From the NCBI GenBank assembly GCA_004379165.1, contig NKXK01000017.1:46646-110645 (forward strand): DNA of 64,000 bases. Reading direction: 5' to 3'. The stretch is from Rhodocyclaceae bacterium (GTDB taxonomy: Bacteria; Pseudomonadota; Gammaproteobacteria; Burkholderiales; Rhodocyclaceae). Every line of letters begins with the position of its first letter. The stretch's first letter is position 1. Of the stretch, positions 1 through 8,857 are shown one piece after another. The notes beneath the pieces are model-generated. The model ran no database searches and was not told the origin of the DNA. It saw only the letters and a list, made by a program, of their open reading frames with translations. The translations under genes and the position numbers were made by a program.

Positions 1-2
1 TT

Positions 3-2294
3 CCGCCAAACCGTATCGGCGAATTCCAGGCGATGTGCGAGCGCGAGCGCTGCCCGTTCGCGGTGGTTGGCGAAGCCACTGGCGACGGCCATCTGACCGT
101 CACCGACGCCCATTTCGGCGTCAATCCGGTCGATATGGAAATGGAAGCGCTGCTCGGCAAGCCGCCGCGCATGACGCGTGACGTCACCTCGCTGCCAGCC
201 AGCTTCGTGCCCTTCGATGCCGTGTCCTTCGAGCTGAAGGATGCCACCTACCGCCTGATGAAGCTGCCGGCGATAGCCGACAAGACCTTCCTGATCTCGA
301 TTGGCGACCGTTCCGTCGGCGGCATGACCGCGCGCGACCAGATGGTCGGTCCGTGGCAGGTGCCGGTGGCCGACGTGGCGGTGACGACCATGGGTTATCA
401 GACCAATCTCGGCGAAGCCTTCGCCATGGGCGAGCGGACGCCGGTCGCGGTGCTCGATGCCCCGGCGTCCGGCCGCATGGCCATCGCCGAATCGCTGACC
501 AATCTGGCCGCCGCCGATGTGGGTGACCTGAGCAAGGTCAAGCTCTCCGCCAACTGGATGGCGCCGTGCGGCGTGCCGGGCGAGGATGCGCGTCTGTACG
601 CGACCGTGGAAGGCATTTCCGAGCTGTGCAAGCAGGTTGGCGTGTCGATTCCGGTCGGCAAGGATTCGCTGTCGATGCGTACCGCCTGGGATGAAGTTGG
701 GGAAAATGGCGGCCAGAAGAAGCAGGTGGTGTCGCCGCTGTCGCTGATCGTGACCGCCTTTGCTGCCGTTAATGATGTGCGCAAGACGCTGACGCCGGAG
801 CTTAACCGCGATTGCGGCGAAAGCGACCTGATCCTGATCGACCTCGGCCAGCGCCGCCTCGGGGGTTCCTGTCTGGCGCAGGTTTATAACGCCACCGGCA
901 GCGATGCGCCGGATGTCGATCAGCCGCAGCAACTCAAGGCGCTGTTCAATACCGTCCAGAACCTCAATCGTGCCGGCCTGATTCAGGCTTACCACGACCG
1001 TTCCGATGGTGGTCTCTTTGCTGCCGCCGCCGAAATGGCCTTTGCCAGCCGCTGTGGCGTGACGCTGGACCTCGACGGCATCTGCTTCGACGCGCAGGCG
1101 CTCGATGTCGATGGCTCCGAAAAGCGTCCGGACCTGATGGCGGGCCGCGATTTTGAAAATGTCGTTCGTGCGCTGTTCAACGAAGAAGTCGGTGCGCTGA
1201 TCCAGGTCAAGCGTGACGACCGTTCGACGGTGACCCAGATGCTGCGCGAAGCCGGCTTGCCCTACCACTTCGTCGGCTACCCGAACATGAGCGACGAGAT
1301 CCGCGTCATCCGCAATGCCAAGAAGCTGCTGCGCGAAACACGCGTTAACATGCAGCGTGCCTGGTCCGAGACCAGCTACCAGATGCAGACTCTGCGCGAC
1401 AACCCGAGCTGTGCCCAGCAGGAATTCGACCGCATTCTCGACACCAGCGATCCCGGTCTGTCGCCGAAGGTCAATTTCGACCAGCAGGACGACTTCACCA
1501 AGGTCTACCTGCAGCTCGGCGCCAAGCCGCGCATCGCCATTCTGCGCGAGCAGGGCGTCAACAGCCATTACGAAATGGCCGCGGCGTTCGACCGTGCCGG
1601 CTTCGCCTCGGTCGACGTGCACATGAGCGACATCCTGTCGGGTCGCGTCAATCTCAAGGATTTCAAGGGCCTCGTGGCCTGCGGCGGCTTCTCGTATGGC
1701 GACGTGCTCGGTGCCGGTCAGGGCTGGGCCAAGACCATTCTGATGCACGAAGGCTGCCGTGACGAGTTCGCCGAATTCTTCAACCGCAAGGACACTTTTG
1801 CACTGGGTGTCTGCAACGGCTGCCAGATGATGAGCGCGCTGAAGTCGCTGATCCCGGGTGCCGAACACTGGCCGGCATTCCGCCGCAATAAGGTCGAGCA
1901 GTTCGAAGCCCGCTTCGTGATGACCGAAGTCCTCGATTCGCCGTCGCTGTTCTTCAACGGCATGGAAGGCTCGCTGATTCCCATCGTCGTTTCGCACGGC
2001 GAAGGGCGCGCGGTGTTTGCCAACGATGCCGACAAGGCGGGTGTTCTCTCAGCGTTGCGCTACGTCGATAACAAGGGAGAAGCCACCGAGGTTTATCCGT
2101 ACAACCCGAACGGCTCGCCGGGTGGCCTGACCGGTGTGACCACCGCCGATGGCCGTTTCACGATCATGATGCCGCACCCGGAACGTGTGTTCCGCAGCGT
2201 GCAGATGTCGTGGGCACCGAAGGACTGGCTGGCCGGCGAGGGCGATTCGCCGTGGATGCGCATGTTCCGCAACGCGCGGCGCTGGGTCGGCTGA
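3..2294 (+). CDS. purL: Phosphoribosylformylglycinamidine synthase, C-terminal part (5' end outside window)
   Basis: Makes FGAM from FGAR, glutamine and ATP in purine biosynthesis (cytosolic). The frame is open from base 3, ahead of the first Met at 33, and begins [16 protein letters not shown], so the gene starts upstream of the window; about 764 residues of a roughly 1300-residue enzyme are present. Visible parts are the second half of the synthetase domain and the C-terminal class I glutamine amidotransferase domain with its nucleophile in GVCNGCQMM and a His-containing [11 protein letters not shown] strong hairpin terminator follows directly. Confidence 0.97.
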   Translation, partial: PPNRIGEFQAMCERERCPFAVVGEATGDGHLTVTDAHFGVNPVDMEMEALLGKPPRMTRDVTSLPASFVPFDAVSFELKDATYRLMKLPAIADKTFLISIGDRSVGGMTARDQMVGPWQVPVADVAVTTMGYQTNLGEAFAMGERTPVAVLDAPASGRMAIAESLTNLAAADVGDLSKVKLSANWMAPCGVPGEDARLYATVEGISELCKQVGVSIPVGKDSLSMRTAWDEVGENGGQKKQVVSPLSLIVTAFAAVNDVRKTLTPELNRDCGESDLILIDLGQRRLGGSCLAQVYNATGSDAPDVDQPQQLKALFNTVQNLNRAGLIQAYHDRSDGGLFAAAAEMAFASRCGVTLDLDGICFDAQALDVDGSEKRPDLMAGRDFENVVRALFNEEVGALIQVKRDDRSTVTQMLREAGLPYHFVGYPNMSDEIRVIRNAKKLLRETRVNMQRAWSETSYQMQTLRDNPSCAQQEFDRILDTSDPGLSPKVNFDQQDDFTKVYLQLGAKPRIAILREQGVNSHYEMAAAFDRAGFASVDVHMSDILSGRVNLKDFKGLVACGGFSYGDVLGAGQGWAKTILMHEGCRDEFAEFFNRKDTFALGVCNGCQMMSALKSLIPGAEHWPAFRRNKVEQFEARFVMTEVLDSPSLFFNGMEGSLIPIVVSHGEGRAVFANDADKAGVLSALRYVDNKGEATEVYPYNPNGSPGGLTGVTTADGRFTIMMPHPERVFRSVQMSWAPKDWLAGEGDSPWMRMFRNARRWVG

Positions 2295-2312
2295 TCAACG
2301 TCGGCATGTACT

Positions 2313-2338
2313 AAAAAAGCGGCTCCGGCCGCTTTTTT
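2313..2338 (+). terminator. Intrinsic terminator of purL
   Basis: A-tract, stem GCGGC with loop TCCG and stem GCCGC, then a T-run, starting 18 bases after the purL stop. The symmetrical A and T runs would let it work on both strands, so it may also stop transcription arriving from the minus-strand gene at 2457-2639. Confidence 0.9.
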
Positions 2339-2410
2339 GTTGCCCTGAATCCGCTGCTGGGCGCTGACTACGAAGCCCCGGCAACGGCTTGCTTGGGGCG
2401 GCCCCGGAAA

Positions 2411-2442
2411 TTCGATGTTTTTCCCGGTTCGCCGCAGCAGTC
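2411..2442 (-). repeat. Copy of dispersed GCGGTSAACSCGGAAAA-type repeat
   Basis: On the minus strand reads ACTGCTGCGGCGAACCGGG followed by AAAAACATCGAA. It is a diverged member of the family described at 55038 and 5732 and lies just downstream of the small gene at 2457-2639. Confidence 0.45.
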
Positions 2443-2456
2443 GGGAATTGGCTTAT

Positions 2457-2639
2457 TCAGCCGTTCCGGTGCTTGCCCGGGGTGACGATACGTTGCCGGC
2501 GGCGCCAGCAGGCCGGGGTTTGCAGGGCGGCGACATCCGGCCCGCTCTGGGCAAAGATGGCGCGGGCGCGCATCAGGCGGGCTTGTTCTTCATGGCAGAC
2601 GCCGGCAATGCGGTCGAACCAGACTTGTAGTTGTTTCAT
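2457..2639 (-). CDS. Small LexA-controlled protein of unknown function (60 aa)
   Basis: I do not recognise a family. The ATG at 2639 is chosen over an upstream in-frame start because GCGGAGG lies just before it; the product begins MKQLQVWFDRIAGVCHEEQ and is rich in Arg and Lys, ending in a basic RRRQRIVTPGKHRNG tail. There is no signal peptide or membrane segment. It is transcribed away from the gene at 2794. A near-LexA box (2670-2685) lies 31 bases upstream of its start and a perfect one at 2719-2734, so induction by DNA damage is likely. The coding call rests on start, ribosome site and operator. Confidence 0.6.
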   Translation of the reverse strand: MKQLQVWFDRIAGVCHEEQARLMRARAIFAQSGPDVAALQTPACWRRRQRIVTPGKHRNG

Positions 2640-2669
2640 GTTGCATCCTCCGCGATAGGGGTTGATGTA

Positions 2670-2685
2670 CTGTATGAACGACCAG
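2670..2685. promoter_or_regulatory. Degenerate LexA box
   Basis: CTGT-N8-CCAG, one mismatch from CTGT-N8-ACAG. It lies 34 bases to the left of the perfect box and close to the start of the minus-strand gene. Confidence 0.5.
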
Positions 2686-2718
2686 TTGTTTTGGTCATGT
2701 CGCGAAGATACACAATAA

Positions 2719-2734
2719 CTGTACGGATGTACAG
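2719..2734. promoter_or_regulatory. LexA (SOS) box between divergent small genes
   Basis: Perfect CTGT-N8-ACAG with flanks AACTGTAC and TACAGT, the same flanks as the box in front of lexA in this window (10597-10612). It lies 80 bases from the start of the gene at 2457-2639 and 60 bases before the ATG at 2794. Confidence 0.82.
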
Positions 2735-2793
2735 TATTTTTGTTTTCCGGCATCGCGGGTAGCCTTGGCCGATATTTCAGCAAGAGGCTGCTT

Positions 2794-3006
2794 ATGGCGA
2801 AGATGCAAAAATCCTGGATGCCACCGGTCGGGACGCTGGTGGTTTATGCCGCGCGCAGCCGCAAGCTGACACGCAATGTCCGGGTCGTTGCCGAAGCGTC
2901 GGGCGGTCGGATGGTCGTTGAGGCCATCGGCCGGCAGGGCGTTTGCGTCCGCTTGACGGTCAAATGCGAAAATCTGCGGCCGATGGCACCGGACCTCTTC
3001 GCTTAG
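2794..3006 (+). CDS. Small LexA-controlled protein of unknown function (70 aa)
   Basis: Not assigned to a family. The ATG at 2794 (MAKMQKSWMPPVG) is preferred to the in-frame TTG at 2740 because AAGAGG lies six bases before it and the TTG nearly abuts the operator. The sequence alternates short hydrophobic stretches with basic turns (TLVVYAARSRKLTRNVRVV), which suggests a small beta-rich fold; this is a guess. It is divergent from the gene at 2457-2639 and shares the LexA box at 2719-2734, so SOS induction is the main clue to its role. Confidence 0.6.
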   Translation: MAKMQKSWMPPVGTLVVYAARSRKLTRNVRVVAEASGGRMVVEAIGRQGVCVRLTVKCENLRPMAPDLFA

Positions 3007-3122
3007 TCGGGGTGGCTGCGGCGTCCTGCAGTGCCGGGCCAATACAATCGGCCAGCCTGGCCTAGCCGGGCGAACTGCCGGCGAAATGCCGGCGAAATGC
3101 CGACATGAGCTGTTGCCTCTTT

Positions 3123-3356
3123 TCAGGCGCCTCGATCACAACCTGCGCCCGGTCCAGGGCATCGATCAAGATGCAGGCCGTCGCCATCACAGATCCACGA
3201 TTCACCCGGATCCAGAAAAATGTCCTCGCCCTGACCGCTGACGGTGATCCAGATGCGTCCTTCTGTACAACGAATGCAAACGCCCCGGGCGTGAACCGCT
3301 GCCAGCGGGTGGTTTTCCTTGAGCACGAATTCTGCGGATGCGTGTTTGAACTGCAT
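3123..3356 (-). CDS. DUF2917 family protein, probably frameshifted
   Basis: A short cupin-like protein of unknown function. The start is supported by AGGAGG seven bases ahead. The core (GRIWITVSGQGEDIFLDPGES) is typical of DUF2917. After residue 63 the frame runs into an atypical Pro/Gly/Cys end, while the neighbouring frame continues with IDALDRAQVVIEAPEKRQQ, the expected beta-strand ending, up to about 3062. Dropping one base near 3175 would join the two. So this is either a real one-base frameshift or a sequence error. It lies beside a MocR regulator remnant. Confidence 0.6.
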   Translation of the reverse strand: MQFKHASAEFVLKENHPLAAVHARGVCIRCTEGRIWITVSGQGEDIFLDPGESWICDGDGLHLDRCPGPGAGCDRGA

Positions 3357-3375
3357 GGCTGACCTCCTTTCCTGA

Positions 3376-3651
3376 GATGCGTCCAGTGTAGAAGTTGCCT
3401 GCGGGACGGTGGCGGCACGTATTTCGCAGCCGCAGCGCGGCTATGTGCTGTGGGTGGAGTTGCCCGAACGCATCGACTCGACGGCCTGCTACGAGGCCGC
3501 GCTGGCCGAAGGCGTCGCCTATGCACCGGGCGAGCTGTTTTCGGCCAGCGGCCTGTACCGCAACTGCCTGCGGCTGAATTGCGGCAACCCGCACACGCCG
3601 GAAATCGAGGATGCCGTCCGCCGTCTCGGGCGTATCTTCTGTGCGTGCTGA
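3376..3651 (+). pseudogene. C-terminal remnant of a MocR/PdxR-type regulator (aminotransferase-like domain)
   Basis: Only about 80-90 residues remain (ISQPQRGYVLWVELPERID ... RNCLRLNCGNP), matching the very end of the fold-type I aminotransferase domain of GntR/MocR regulators, which are normally 450-500 residues. The frame is open back to a stop at 3373 with no helix-turn-helix or PLP-lysine region upstream. The missing part is replaced by the divergent DUF2917 gene. Such regulators commonly sit next to DUF2917 genes, so I read this as the stump of that pair after a deletion. Confidence 0.7.
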
Positions 3652-3745
3652 ATCAAATCGGGGCATTGCAAACTACGGTATCATTGCCCCTTTTGGGCTG
3701 GGGTAATCCAGCCGGTCTGAACGCAATCGAAGGGTTTTTCCGCTC

Positions 3746-5632
3746 ATGTTCGACGCAGTCCGTAACAACAAGCGCATCGTCCAGGTCTTTCTGGCGCTGA
3801 TCGCACTGCCATTCGCCTTTTTCGGTGTCGAGTCCTACGTCCGCGATGCCGGCACCGGTGACAACGTTGCCAAAATCGGCGACATCAAGATTACCCAGCA
3901 GCAGTTCCAGCAGGCACTGCGGGACCAGCAGGAGCGCCTGCGTGCCCAGATGGGCGGTCAGCTGGATCCGAAGATGCTCGACAATCCGATGGCGCGCAAG
4001 GCCGTGCTCGACGATCTGGTCGACCAGCGCCTGCTGATGCTGGAAGCGAACAAGATGCGTATGTTCGCCAGCGACGATGCGATCCGCCGCGCCATCGGCA
4101 GCATCGACAGCTTCAAGATCGACGGCAAGTTTTCCAGTGAGCGTTACGAAGCGGCCTTGCGTAGCCAGGGCATGACGCCGGCCGGTTTCGAGGCCCAACT
4201 GCGTCAGGATCTGACGCTGCAGCAACTGGCAGGGGCCGTGGCGCAATCCGGCGTCGTGTCGCGTACCGTTGCCGAGCGTGTTCTGGCACTACAAACCGAA
4301 AAGCGGGAAGTGCGGGAATTCCGCCTCGACCTTGGCCGCTACCTCGATCAGGTCAAGCTGGCCGATGATGCCGCCCGCAAGTTCTACGACAGCAACGCCA
4401 AGCAGTTCCAGATTCCCGAACAGGCGCAGGCAGAATACGTGGTCTTCTCGATGGAGAGCATCGGTGCCCAGTTGGCGGTGACCGACGCCGAAATCAAGTC
4501 ATGGTACGATGGCCACAAGGATCGCTACCAGCAGGCTGAGGAGCGCCGCGCCAGCCACATCCTGATCGCCTCCGAAAAGGTGGGCAAGGACCAGGCGAAG
4601 GCCAAGGCCGAGGAATTGCTCAAGGAAGTGCGCAAGACACCGGCCAGCTTCGCCGATTTGGCCAAAAGGAATTCCGATGATCCGGGCTCGGCGTCCAAGG
4701 GCGGCGATCTGGGCTTTTTTGGTCGCGGCATGATGGTCAAGCCCTTTGAGGATGCCACTTTCGGCCTTAAGGAAGGCGAAATGTCCGGCGTTGTCGAATC
4801 CGATTTCGGCTTCCATATCATCAAGCTGACCGGCATCCACGCTGCCAAGGAAAAGCCGCTGGCCGAAGTCCGTGGCGAAATCGAGGCCGAGCTGAAGAAA
4901 ACCGCCGCCTCTCGCAAATTTGCCGAAGCCGCCGAAGCCTTTAGCAATATCGTCTATGAGCAGTCCGATAGCCTGCAGCCGGCCGCCGAGAAGTTCAAGC
5001 TGACGATCAAGAAGACTGAGTGGCTGGGGCGTCAGGCCAATCCGGCCAATGGCCCGCTGGGTAACGAGAAGCTGCTGGCCGCGCTGTTCTCGGATGATTC
5101 CGTCAAGAACAAGCGCAATACCGAAGCCGTTGAAACTGCTGCCAACACACTGGTTGCTGCCCGTATCGTCGACTACAAGCCGGCGACGCTGCAGCCGTTT
5201 GAAAGCGTCCAGGCCAGCATCGAAACCCTGCTCAAGCGTCAGGAAGCCCAGGCGCTGGCGAAGAAGGACGGCGAGGCCCGCCTCGAAGCGCTGAAGAAGG
5301 GTGAGGACAAGCTGGGCTGGGGTAGCGGCAAGCTGGTTTCACGCATGGATGCCCGTCTGATCCCGCAACCGGCGGCGCCGGCGGTCTTCCGTGCCGATAC
5401 CGGCAAGCTGCCGGCTTATGTCGGTGCCGAGTTGCCGGGTGCCGGTTACGGCTTGTTCAAGATCACCCGTCTCGAAAGCGGTGAAACACTCGACGATGCC
5501 CGCAAGCAGGCCATGCTGCGTCAGTTGGGTACCTTGCTGGCGCAGGAAGAGATCCAGCTGTATCTGGCGGCCTTGCGTGCCCGCTACAAGGTGGAAATCA
5601 ACCAGGCTGCGCTCGAGGTCAAGGACAAGTAA
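3746..5632 (+). CDS. ppiD: Membrane-anchored periplasmic peptidyl-prolyl isomerase PpiD (SurA N-terminal domain)
   Basis: Periplasmic foldase/chaperone at the Sec exit site. 628 residues, the usual PpiD length. One N-terminal transmembrane anchor (about residues 12-32, [18 protein letters not shown]) precedes the SurA_N-type chaperone region. A parvulin rotamase domain spans roughly 265-360 ([35 protein letters not shown]), and a second degenerate PpiC-like region extends to the C terminus. It is a single gene ending at a good terminator. Confidence 0.95.
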   Translation: MFDAVRNNKRIVQVFLALIALPFAFFGVESYVRDAGTGDNVAKIGDIKITQQQFQQALRDQQERLRAQMGGQLDPKMLDNPMARKAVLDDLVDQRLLMLEANKMRMFASDDAIRRAIGSIDSFKIDGKFSSERYEAALRSQGMTPAGFEAQLRQDLTLQQLAGAVAQSGVVSRTVAERVLALQTEKREVREFRLDLGRYLDQVKLADDAARKFYDSNAKQFQIPEQAQAEYVVFSMESIGAQLAVTDAEIKSWYDGHKDRYQQAEERRASHILIASEKVGKDQAKAKAEELLKEVRKTPASFADLAKRNSDDPGSASKGGDLGFFGRGMMVKPFEDATFGLKEGEMSGVVESDFGFHIIKLTGIHAAKEKPLAEVRGEIEAELKKTAASRKFAEAAEAFSNIVYEQSDSLQPAAEKFKLTIKKTEWLGRQANPANGPLGNEKLLAALFSDDSVKNKRNTEAVETAANTLVAARIVDYKPATLQPFESVQASIETLLKRQEAQALAKKDGEARLEALKKGEDKLGWGSGKLVSRMDARLIPQPAAPAVFRADTGKLPAYVGAELPGAGYGLFKITRLESGETLDDARKQAMLRQLGTLLAQEEIQLYLAALRARYKVEINQAALEVKDK

Positions 5633-5651
5633 GCAGCCCGAGCCCCAATGG

Positions 5652-5679
5652 AAAAAGCGGACTTCGGGTCCGCTTTTTT
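5652..5679 (+). terminator. Terminator of ppiD
   Basis: AAAAAGCGGAC, loop TTCGG, GTCCGCTTTTTT, starting 20 bases after the ppiD stop. Confidence 0.9.
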
Positions 5680-5709
5680 AATGTCTTGACGAAGCTGGTG
5701 CTGGCAATC

Positions 5710-5734
5710 AAAAAGCCGGCAATGCCGGCTTTTT
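5710..5734 (-). terminator. Terminator of fabI (bidirectional in form)
   Basis: AAAAAGCCGGC-AAT-GCCGGCTTTTT. It lies 43 bases beyond the fabI stop on the minus strand. The symmetric A and T tracts would serve both converging genes. Confidence 0.85.
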
Positions 5735-5760
5735 GATGGTTTTCCGGGTTCACCGCAGCC
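5732..5760 (-). repeat. Copy of dispersed GCGGTSAACSCGGAAAA repeat
   Basis: Minus strand reads GGCTGCGGTGAACCCGGAAA followed by ACCATCAAAAA. It sits between the fabI stop codon and its terminator. Confidence 0.65.
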
Positions 5761-5776
5761 GTGCTGCTGGAAGCGC

Positions 5777-6577
5777 TCAGGCGGGCAGCGGGTCGGCGTT
5801 GCCCAGGGCGACGGTGTTCATGCCGCCATCGACGTACATGATCTCGCCGGTAATGCCGCTGGCGAGGTCAGAGAGCATGAAGGCGGCGGCGTTACCGACT
5901 TCTTCGATGGTAACGTTGCGACGCAGCGGGGCGTTGTGCGAGTTGTAGGCGAGCAGCTTGCCGAAGTTGCCGATGCCGGACGCAGCCAGGGTCTTGATCG
6001 GGCCGGCAGAAATGGCGTTGGCGCGGATGCCTTCAGGGCCGAGGCAGAAGGCCAGGTAGCGCGTGGCCGCCTCGAGGCTGGCCTTGGCCAGACCCATCGT
6101 GTTGTAGTTGGGCATGGTGCGCTCGGCACCCAGATAGGACAGGGCGAGCAGCGAGGCATTCGGGCGGCCCTGCATCATCGGACGGGCGCCCTTGGCCAGT
6201 GCGGCATAGCTGTACGACGAAATATCGTGGGCGATGCGGAAGGCGTCACGGGTGATGCCATTGAGGAAGTCACCTTCGATAGCTTCGGTCGGCGCGTAGG
6301 CAATGGAGTGGACCAGACCGTCGAGACCGTCCCAGCGCTTGGCCAGTTCAACGAAAACATTATCGATCTGTTCGTCGCTGCTGACATCGAGTGGAATGGT
6401 GATGTCGCTGCCGAATTCGGTGGCGAACTTCTTGATGCGGTCTTCAAAGCGCTCGTTCTGGTAGGTGAAAGCCAGTTGTGCACCTTCACGGTAGCAGGCC
6501 TTGGCAATGCCATAGGCGATGGAGTGCTTGGACAGCAGACCGGTGATCAGAATTTTCTTGTCGGCGAGAAAGCCCAT
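5777..6577 (-). CDS. fabI: Enoyl-[acyl-carrier-protein] reductase (NADH)
   Basis: Last step of each fatty acid elongation cycle: reduces trans-2-enoyl-ACP. 266 residues, normal for FabI. Short-chain dehydrogenase fold: N-terminal [17 protein letters not shown] nucleotide loop of the FabI type and the catalytic Tyr-x6-Lys in YNTMGLAK. It lies downstream of the ETF-QO gene on the same strand with a 103-base gap that could hold its own promoter. It ends at a terminator. Confidence 0.97.
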   Translation of the reverse strand: MGFLADKKILITGLLSKHSIAYGIAKACYREGAQLAFTYQNERFEDRIKKFATEFGSDITIPLDVSSDEQIDNVFVELAKRWDGLDGLVHSIAYAPTEAIEGDFLNGITRDAFRIAHDISSYSYAALAKGARPMMQGRPNASLLALSYLGAERTMPNYNTMGLAKASLEAATRYLAFCLGPEGIRANAISAGPIKTLAASGIGNFGKLLAYNSHNAPLRRNVTIEEVGNAAAFMLSDLASGITGEIMYVDGGMNTVALGNADPLPA

Positions 6578-6680
6578 GTGTTTGTTCTCCCTAGGGGGTT
6601 AGCCTTTCGATTATAAAACAGAAACCGCACCGGGAAGCGCTTGCGGCGCCTTTTGGTACGGTTGTCTGTTGCCGGGAGGC

Positions 6681-8324
6681 TTACATGTTGGGGTAGGTCG
6701 GTCCTTCGCCGCCCTGCGGCACCACCCAGTTGATGTTTTGCGTCGGATCCTTGATGTCGCAGGTCTTGCAGTGCACGCAGTTCTGCGCGTTGATCTGCAG
6801 ACGGGGCTGACCTTCTTCCTGGTCGAGGATTTCATAGACGCCGGCCGGGCAGAAGCGCTGTTCCGGCGCATCGTAGGTGGCCAGATTGACCTTGATCGGG
6901 ATCGCCGCATCCTTGAGTTGCAGGTGGCAGGGCTGGTCTTCCTCGTGATTGGTGCTGGAGAGGAAGACAGAAGACAGGCGGTCGAAGGTGATGACGCCAT
7001 CCGGCTTCGGGTAGTCGATCTTCGGGCAGTCGGCAGCCGGTTTCAGTTTGGCGTGATCCGGGGTCTTGTGGCGCAACGTCCAGGGCGCCTTGCCGCCGAA
7101 GACGATCTGGTCGATGCCGAACATGATCGAGCCAAGCTTCAGGCCCTTGGCCATCCAAGGCTTGAAGTTGCGCGCCTTGTAGAGTTCGTCGTAGAGCCAG
7201 CTGTTCTTGTAGGCCTCGGGGTAGGCCACCAGTTCGTCACGCTCGCGCTCGGCGGTAAGGGCGTCGAAGCAGGCCTCTGCGGCGAGCATGCCGGACTTTA
7301 TGGCGGTATGCGAACCCTTGATGCGGGCGGCGTTGAGGAAGCCGGCATCGTCGCCGACCAGCACACCACCGGGGAAAACCAGCTTGGGCAGCGACTGGAC
7401 GCCGCCGGCCGTCAGGGCGCGTGCCCCGTAGGCAACGCGCTTGCCGCCTTCGAGGAACTTGCGGATTTCCGGATGCGTCTTGTAGCGCTGGAATTCCTCG
7501 TAGGGCGAGAGGTGCGGGTTTTCATAGCCGAGGCCAACGACGAAACCGACAGCGACCTGATTGTTCTCGAGGTGGTACAAAAAGCCGCCGCCGTAGGTGT
7601 CCGGCTGCATCGGCCAGCCGCCGCTGTGCACCACGAGGCCGAGCTGATGCTTGGCGGGGTCGATGTCCCACAATTCCTTGATGCCAATGCCGTAGGTTTG
7701 CGGATCGGCGCCGGCGTTAAGCTGGAAACGTTCCATCAGCGCCTTGCCGAGGTGGCCGCGGCAGCCTTCGGCAAAGAAAGTATATTTGCCGTGCAATTCC
7801 ATGCCCGGCTGGAAATTCGGGCCTTCACTGCCATCGTGCAGGCGGCCCATGTCGCCAGTGGCGACGCCCTTGACGGCGCCGTTCTCGTCGAACAGCACTT
7901 CGGCGCCGGCAAAGCCGGGGTAGATTTCGATGCCCAGGGCTTCGGCCCGTTCGCCCAGCCAGCGGCAGACGTTGCCCAGCGAAATGACGAAATTGCCCTC
8001 GTTGTGGAAACAGCCGGGGAGGAGGGCGTTGGGTACCTTGGTGGCGCCGGTTTCCGACAGGATGAGGAAACGGTCTTCGGATACCGGGGCGTTGAGCGGT
8101 GCACCTTCGGCCTGCCAGTTCGGCAGCAGCTCATTGAGGGCACGGGGGTCCATGACCGCGCCAGACAGGATGTGGGCGCCGATCTCGGCACCTTTTTCAA
8201 TCAGACAGACCGAGATGTCGCTGCCCTTTTCGGTAGCCAGCTGCTTCAGGCGAATCGCCGACGCCAGTCCGGACGGGCCGCCGCCAACGATGACGACGTC
8301 GAATTCCATGGCTTCGCGTTCCAT
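6681..8324 (-). CDS. Electron transfer flavoprotein-ubiquinone oxidoreductase
   Basis: Passes electrons from acyl-CoA dehydrogenases, through ETF, to ubiquinone at the inner membrane. 547 residues. N-terminal FAD-binding VVIVGGGPSGLASAIRL, and C-terminal 4Fe-4S ligands in NCVHCKTCDIKDP followed by the family ending GGEGPTYPNM. The start at 8324 has AAGGAGA seven bases ahead; a second Met six codons later is possible. No ETF subunit genes are adjacent here. Confidence 0.96.
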   Translation of the reverse strand: MEREAMEFDVVIVGGGPSGLASAIRLKQLATEKGSDISVCLIEKGAEIGAHILSGAVMDPRALNELLPNWQAEGAPLNAPVSEDRFLILSETGATKVPNALLPGCFHNEGNFVISLGNVCRWLGERAEALGIEIYPGFAGAEVLFDENGAVKGVATGDMGRLHDGSEGPNFQPGMELHGKYTFFAEGCRGHLGKALMERFQLNAGADPQTYGIGIKELWDIDPAKHQLGLVVHSGGWPMQPDTYGGGFLYHLENNQVAVGFVVGLGYENPHLSPYEEFQRYKTHPEIRKFLEGGKRVAYGARALTAGGVQSLPKLVFPGGVLVGDDAGFLNAARIKGSHTAIKSGMLAAEACFDALTAERERDELVAYPEAYKNSWLYDELYKARNFKPWMAKGLKLGSIMFGIDQIVFGGKAPWTLRHKTPDHAKLKPAADCPKIDYPKPDGVITFDRLSSVFLSSTNHEEDQPCHLQLKDAAIPIKVNLATYDAPEQRFCPAGVYEILDQEEGQPRLQINAQNCVHCKTCDIKDPTQNINWVVPQGGEGPTYPNM

Positions 8325-8410
8325 GATGTCTCCTTGTTTATTGTTAACTTATTCACAATACGCTACAGTATGGAGTCGCATAGATCAACCCCTTGAAGAA
8401 CAGACTGGCA

Positions 8411-8821
8411 ATGGAACATAAAAAGAAACTGATACACGTCACCACGATCCCGATGCGCTGGGGTGACATGGATGCCTACGGCCATGTGAACAATACGGTG
8501 TATTTCCGCTTTATGGAGCAGGCGCGCGTCGAATGGTGCGAGGAAGTGGGTGTCGAAGTGCGGCCGGGCGGCCTGGGGCCGGTGATCATCAATGCCAGTT
8601 GCACCTTCCTGATTCCGATGACCTATCCGGGGACGGTTGAGGTACGCACCTACGCCGGCCATCCCGGGCGCTCCAGCGTGCAGACCCATGTCGAGATGCG
8701 CATTGTCGGCGACGACGCACTTTACGCTGAAGGCGCGGCAAAAATGGTGTGGATGGATACGCAGACCGGCAAATCGGCGCCGATTCCCGATCACGTGCGG
8801 GCTGCGCTCGAAGCAGAGTAA
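8411..8821 (+). CDS. Acyl-CoA thioesterase, hotdog fold (4-hydroxybenzoyl-CoA thioesterase/YbgC-like)
   Basis: 136 residues from ATG 8411; an upstream TTG at 8393 would add six residues and is less likely. The hotdog signature RWGDMDAYGHVNNTVYFRF holds the catalytic Asp typical of this thioesterase group. The substrate cannot be told from sequence. Transcription is divergent from ETF-QO, with 86 bases between the starts, which fits a role in acyl-CoA metabolism. The dgt gene follows 36 bases later on the same strand. Confidence 0.88.
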   Translation: MEHKKKLIHVTTIPMRWGDMDAYGHVNNTVYFRFMEQARVEWCEEVGVEVRPGGLGPVIINASCTFLIPMTYPGTVEVRTYAGHPGRSSVQTHVEMRIVGDDALYAEGAAKMVWMDTQTGKSAPIPDHVRAALEAE

Positions 8822-8857
8822 ACTCCGAGCCCATCGCAATCGCACAAATACACGCGC

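Noticed and set aside
6669-8396. A 575-codon plus-strand ORF opposite the ETF-QO gene
   Set aside because: Antisense shadow of a clear, high-GC gene; no family resemblance and no ribosome site.
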